Below, piece by piece: positions 60,137-64,000 of a stretch of DNA of 64,000 nt (position 1 is its first letter; the number at the start of each line of letters is the position of its first letter). The notes beneath the pieces were generated by a model, which worked only from the letters and a program-made list of their open reading frames with translations, was not told the origin of the DNA and did no database searches. Location of the stretch: contig JASGFJ010000019.1 in the NCBI GenBank assembly GCA_047605645.1, positions 1-64,000 on the forward strand. Reading direction: 5' to 3'. A program made the translations under genes and the position numbers. The stretch is from UBA1309 sp047605645 (lineage in GTDB: Bacteria; Bacteroidota; Bacteroidia; Bacteroidales; Dysgonomonadaceae).

Positions 60137-62803
60137 CTATTCATTATCTCCTTTTCGCAAACGCAATGCATTCGTTATCACAGAAACCGAACTAAAACAC
60201 ATCGCTAGTGCCGCCAACATCGGAGAAAGCAAAATACCGAAAAAAGGATAGAGAATGCCGGCAGCTACCGGAATGCCGACTGTATTGTATATAAGTGCAA
60301 AAAACAAATTCTGGCGAATATTTTTCATAACTGTTTCACCTAAATTCCTCGCCTTAACAACACCCTTTAAATCACCTTTCAACAGGGTTATTTCAGCACT
60401 TTCTATAGCTACATCGGTACCGTTTCCCATGGCGATACCAACATCACTTTTCGCTAAAGCCGGAGCATCATTAATACCGTCACCTGCCATAGCTACAACA
60501 TGCCCCGCTTGTTGAAGTTTTTCGATTTCTTCCAGCTTATCAAGAGGAAGCAGCCCTGATTTGAAATGTTTCAGACCGAGTTTAGAGGCTGTGAATGATG
60601 CCGTAAGTTCGTTATCTCCGGTAAGCATAATTACCTCAATGCCTTTCTGCCGAAGTTGTCGGAGCGCTTCGGGAGCAGATTCTTTAATTTTATCTTCTAT
60701 CACCACGTAGGCGAGCAACTCATTGTCTGAGGCAAAGAACGAGACTGTTTTTCCCTGTTTGCGATACGCCTCGACCGGTTTTACCACTGAGTCCGGAATC
60801 GCCACTTGCTTGTCTGCCATCAGCTTTTCATTCCCCAACGAAAGCAATTTATTTCCCATTCTCGCCGCAATTCCTTTCCCGGTTATATTTTGAAAATCGG
60901 ACACGGCCAATTCGTTGTTTTCGGACAATGCCGTAAATTCGCTCACGGCTCTTGACAGCGGATGATTCGCCGGCTTATTCATCGCAAAAATCAAAGCAAA
61001 TACCTCTTCTTCCTTTCGATTGGAAAGACATTCTATTTTTTCAACGGAAGGTTTTCCTTCAGTCAGTGTGCCGGTCTTATCCACCACTAAGGTATCCACT
61101 TGTGTCACTCGTTGCAAAGCTTCCGCATTTTTAATCAACACCCCTTGATGCGCACCTTTGCCGACGCCCACCATCACAGACATCGGTGTTGCCAGGCCCA
61201 ATGCACACGGGCAAGCGATAATCAGTACAGCCACGGCATTTACAAAAGCATACACATAAGCCGGTGATGGCCCGAATGCAGCCCATGCAATAAAAGTCAA
61301 CACAGCAACACAGACTACGACAGGGACAAAAAAGGAAGCAATCTTATCCGCCAGTTTTTGCACAGGTGCCTGACTGCGACTAGCCTCATTCACCATCTCG
61401 ACAATCCGGGAAAGGAGGGTTTCATCCCCTACTCTTTCTGCCCGAAACACAAATGTCCCGTTTCCGTTGATTGTCCCGGAAGAGACTTTATCACCCGTCT
61501 GTTTATCGACAGGAAGCGGTTCTCCTGTAATCATCGACTCATCGACATCCGAAGCTCCGTCTACAATTTCACCATCGACAGGTATTTTATCTCCGGGGCG
61601 CACGCGCAGCAAATCTCCTTCTTCCACCTCCTCAACATCAACCTCTACTTCTTTTTCTTGCTCTAAACGAAAGGCTTTTGCCGGAACAAGATTCAGTAAA
61701 GCCCTCACGGCATCCTGCGTTTTACCGTGTGCGCGGGCTTCAAGCCATTGTCCAAGAAGAACCAGAGTCAGGATAACAGTAGTTGCTTCGAAATAAACAT
61801 GTACTGTGCCGTGATGCGATTTGAATTGCTGGGGAAAAACATCCGGAAAAAGCAAACCGAAAACACTGAAGAGCCAGGCCACACCAGCACCGATTCCAAT
61901 CAGGGTGAACATATTGTAATGGGAAGTTTTTAAGCTTGTCCAAGCTCTATCAAAGCACATCCATCCGGCGTAGAATACCACGGGCAACGACAACAAAAAC
62001 TGAATCCAGTTTAATGCCACTTGTGAGAAAATACGGGAAAGGGGATTCGATGGGAGCATTTCACTCATCGCTATCAGAAAAACAGGAAGTGTAAAGGCAA
62101 ATGCCAGCCAGAACTTCCGGACCAACAAGGCATCAACGGTCGACTGTTTTGGGTCAATAACCATCGGCACCAAATCCATACCACACACAGGACAAGCTCC
62201 GGGGTGATCATAGGTCTTATCTCCTTCGCACCGCATCGGACAATAATAAACGCCCGACTTCACCCCCTTAACCGATCTTTTTTTATGCGGTTCGATCACT
62301 TCATCCCAACGATGAATGCCATACGCTCCGCCATCATTTTTCATCGCTTTTTTCAATATATCGAGCGGAATTTCATGCGGCGACTCAATCACAGCCTCCG
62401 CTGCCGGAAGATCCACCGAAACTTTTGCCACACCCGGCACCTGTTGAAGAATTTGCTCAACATGCGCCCGACAGCCCATACAGGTCATCCCGCTGACTTT
62501 GTATGTCTGCTTCATCAAATTCATTGCCGGACGAAGATTTCCTAAATCAGGAGCAAGAAACACTTTGGGAGATTGGGGCACAGCCTCTTGCCGCGAAACG
62601 CGCAGCGTGTATCGACCATCGAAAACACGCAATGCTTCTTTAAGTGTATCCACAGGTATTTCGGTTGCGGACTCCACTTCTGCATTTCCTGATTTCAAAT
62701 CGACAGATACCTTCTGAACACCTGCAACTCCACTCAATGCTTTTTCTACATGCGTACGACAGCCCTCGCACATCATTCCGGATAGATGATAATTTTTTTT
62801 CAT
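60137..62803 (-). CDS. copA: Copper-translocating P1B-type ATPase with two HMA domains
   Basis: An 888-residue pump from MKKNYHLSGMMCEGC; a longer frame of 20 codons upstream is less likely. Two heavy-metal domains (CEGC near residue 13 and CMGC near 108), a YHS-like Cys/His metal site (YYCPMRCEGDKTYDHPGACP), eight helices, the CPC ion motif in IIACPCALGLATP, TGEP, DKTGTLTEGK and GDGINDAPAL are all intact. It exports Cu(I) from the cytoplasm using ATP. It lies downstream of the HMA-AraC regulator. Confidence 0.95.
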   Translation of the reverse strand: MKKNYHLSGMMCEGCRTHVEKALSGVAGVQKVSVDLKSGNAEVESATEIPVDTLKEALRVFDGRYTLRVSRQEAVPQSPKVFLAPDLGNLRPAMNLMKQTYKVSGMTCMGCRAHVEQILQQVPGVAKVSVDLPAAEAVIESPHEIPLDILKKAMKNDGGAYGIHRWDEVIEPHKKRSVKGVKSGVYYCPMRCEGDKTYDHPGACPVCGMDLVPMVIDPKQSTVDALLVRKFWLAFAFTLPVFLIAMSEMLPSNPLSRIFSQVALNWIQFLLSLPVVFYAGWMCFDRAWTSLKTSHYNMFTLIGIGAGVAWLFSVFGLLFPDVFPQQFKSHHGTVHVYFEATTVILTLVLLGQWLEARAHGKTQDAVRALLNLVPAKAFRLEQEKEVEVDVEEVEEGDLLRVRPGDKIPVDGEIVDGASDVDESMITGEPLPVDKQTGDKVSSGTINGNGTFVFRAERVGDETLLSRIVEMVNEASRSQAPVQKLADKIASFFVPVVVCVAVLTFIAWAAFGPSPAYVYAFVNAVAVLIIACPCALGLATPMSVMVGVGKGAHQGVLIKNAEALQRVTQVDTLVVDKTGTLTEGKPSVEKIECLSNRKEEEVFALIFAMNKPANHPLSRAVSEFTALSENNELAVSDFQNITGKGIAARMGNKLLSLGNEKLMADKQVAIPDSVVKPVEAYRKQGKTVSFFASDNELLAYVVIEDKIKESAPEALRQLRQKGIEVIMLTGDNELTASFTASKLGLKHFKSGLLPLDKLEEIEKLQQAGHVVAMAGDGINDAPALAKSDVGIAMGNGTDVAIESAEITLLKGDLKGVVKARNLGETVMKNIRQNLFFALIYNTVGIPVAAGILYPFFGILLSPMLAALAMCFSSVSVITNALRLRKGDNE

Positions 62804-62912
62804 CACTTCATTATTTTTGACGAGGCAAAGTTCGGTTAATTCCAGGAGATTCCTGTTACACAATTTTAGATTAGATTTACATCATTATTCGTTCCATCCA
62901 TAAATACGACAT

Positions 62913-63002
62913 GAAATCATAAGGTTCTATTGATGGTGTATTGCATTGCGTCTAGTCTGCCATTGGCTCATACAATGTGGAAATCATAAAGTTCTATTGA
63001 TG
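62913..63002. repeat. Pair of 23-bp direct repeats upstream of copA
   Basis: GAAATCATAAGGTTCTATTG (extending to ATG) at 62913-62935 recurs as GAAATCATAAAGTTCTATTG at 62980-63002 with one mismatch; the start-to-start distance is 67 bp. They lie 110-200 bp upstream of copA. They could be regulator sites or a relic; the remaining part of the 520-bp gap (63003-63323) shows no gene. Confidence 0.6.
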
Positions 63003-63323
63003 CGGCTGTGATTCTTTTGGAAAAGCATGATAACCGCAGAAGAAATATTCACCCGGAGGTGTCTTGTCTATTTTCTTTCACTATTTTCCTGATGAGAAAC
63101 AGCCAGAGATACACGATCTTGCTCATGTATTTCATTTATTAATTTAGTTGCTGAACGAAATAAAATCAGGAAACAGCCGATCTGCATATCTGTTTGGAGC
63201 GATGTTCACCATCTTTACAGAAGCTTTTGAAATGTCCTTTCCCCTTTACCCCCAAAAGTCCGGGCGATAGAATTATTTTGTTGAATAAGATTCGGAACAA
63301 TCAACTATCGAATATTTACTTTT

Positions 63324-63884
63324 TCAAATACTGTCCAACGTGCGGCGCCTGCTTCTGCCGACTTCCTTAAAATGAGAAGGAGATATCCCTGTCACCTTTT
63401 TAAACTGATTACTCAGATGGGCTACACTCGAATAATTGAGCCGCTCGGCCATTTCGCTTAAAGTCAGTTCGCCATAAACCAGCCATTCTTTCACTTTCTC
63501 TATCTTTTGTTCAATAAAATAATTATTAATCGTTGTTCCGGTTTCATTGGAAAAGAGAGAACTCAAATAACTGTAATCATGGCGAAGCTCATTCGACAGA
63601 TAGTCCGAAAGATTAATTTTCAGATCATTATTTCGATGCTGCACCAAATCGATAATTAAAACTTTTATCCGCTCCACCAGTTGACTTTTACGTTCATCCA
63701 GAAGTTCAAATCCGAGAGTATTCAGATTTTGTGCCAGCTGCTGTTTTTCTTTTTCAGTGATCTCTCCTTTAATCTCCACTTCGCCGAGCTCAATCGACAA
63801 GGGGTTCCATCCCATTCTTCTGAGTTCACCATCTACAGCCGTTTTACAGCGATTACACACCATATTCTTTATATACAACTTCAT
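63324..63884 (-). CDS. AraC-type regulator fused to a heavy-metal-binding domain
   Basis: From MKLYIKNMVCNRCKTAVDGE (ATG 63884) the protein is 186 residues. The first 70 form an HMA-like fold with a CNRC metal site; the last 100 are an AraC helix-turn-helix pair (LTLSEMAERLNYSSVAHLSN and FKKVTGISPSHFKE). An intracellular metal-sensing transcription factor is the simple reading, acting on the copA gene downstream on the same strand. A longer frame with nine extra codons upstream exists. Confidence 0.88.
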   Translation of the reverse strand: MKLYIKNMVCNRCKTAVDGELRRMGWNPLSIELGEVEIKGEITEKEKQQLAQNLNTLGFELLDERKSQLVERIKVLIIDLVQHRNNDLKINLSDYLSNELRHDYSYLSSLFSNETGTTINNYFIEQKIEKVKEWLVYGELTLSEMAERLNYSSVAHLSNQFKKVTGISPSHFKEVGRSRRRTLDSI

Positions 63885-64000
63885 AGCACTGCCTCTTTTA
63901 GAATACAGCAAACAAGATAGCTATTTTTAGATAAAACAACAACTTTCTACCGAATCCCCTCTCCTGCTCCTCTGCGAAAAGAAACAGATTCCGGTCAACC

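Overview
The window is chromosomal DNA of a member of the Bacteroidota, most likely order Bacteroidales. Several independent signs agree: promoters of the TTTG-N18/19-TAnnTTTG type, a DUF4271 protein beside a uroporphyrinogen-III synthase-like gene, M56/TonB and BlaI pairs, carboxynorspermidine decarboxylase, a PNGase F, LytS/LytTR and sigma54-type two-component systems, and many small outer-membrane beta-barrels. Genus cannot be fixed by eye (Dysgonomonas or Parabacteroides relatives are plausible). I found no rRNA, tRNA, CRISPR array or intact insertion sequence.

Layout. 0-1.3 kb: AmpG-like permease. 1.4-10.9 kb (minus): an efflux module of HlyD-type adaptor, MacB/LolD-type ATPase and two FtsX-type permeases, then TolC, then an NtrC-type regulator and its histidine kinase. 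A -24/-12 promoter with an upstream TGTCCG palindrome precedes the adaptor, so the adjacent regulator probably drives the efflux operon. 11.3-15.6 kb (plus): potABCD polyamine importer. 15.9-22.1 kb (minus): a second tight export operon (beta-barrel, TolC, lipoprotein adaptor, permease, ATPase, LpxL-like acyltransferase, 32-residue membrane peptide), divergent from a LytS/LytTR pair (22.4-24.1 kb). 25-33.2 kb: Lys/Ala-rich repeat protein, M48 protease, beta-barrel, TPR protein, M56-TonB/BlaI pair. 33.5-39.2 kb: LacI-controlled ketose cluster (fructokinase, sugar permease, LamB-like porin, ketose 3-epimerase). 39.6-47.1 kb: housekeeping genes nspC, pcrA-like helicase, hemD-like, DUF4271, LOG, metK; metK carries a SAM-II-like riboswitch. 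48-49.7 kb: secreted PNGase F with an extra N-terminal domain. 50.4-55.2 kb: molybdate locus (modE, porin, modA, modB, modC, mop) with a candidate ModE box. 55.2-60.1 kb: gene-poor accessory stretch with palindromic debris, a RhuM gene, an XRE-type regulator interrupted by an in-frame TGA, and a decayed IS. 60.1-63.9 kb: copper ATPase and an HMA-AraC regulator.

The most unusual signal is a pair of dispersed intergenic sequence families. One (five copies, about 95 nt) sits directly in front of start codons of unrelated genes in fixed orientation, with a conserved stem and a conserved micro-ORF; one copy is an orphan leader with no gene. The other (six copies, about 100 bp) lies farther upstream of genes. 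Neither is explained by the coding annotation.
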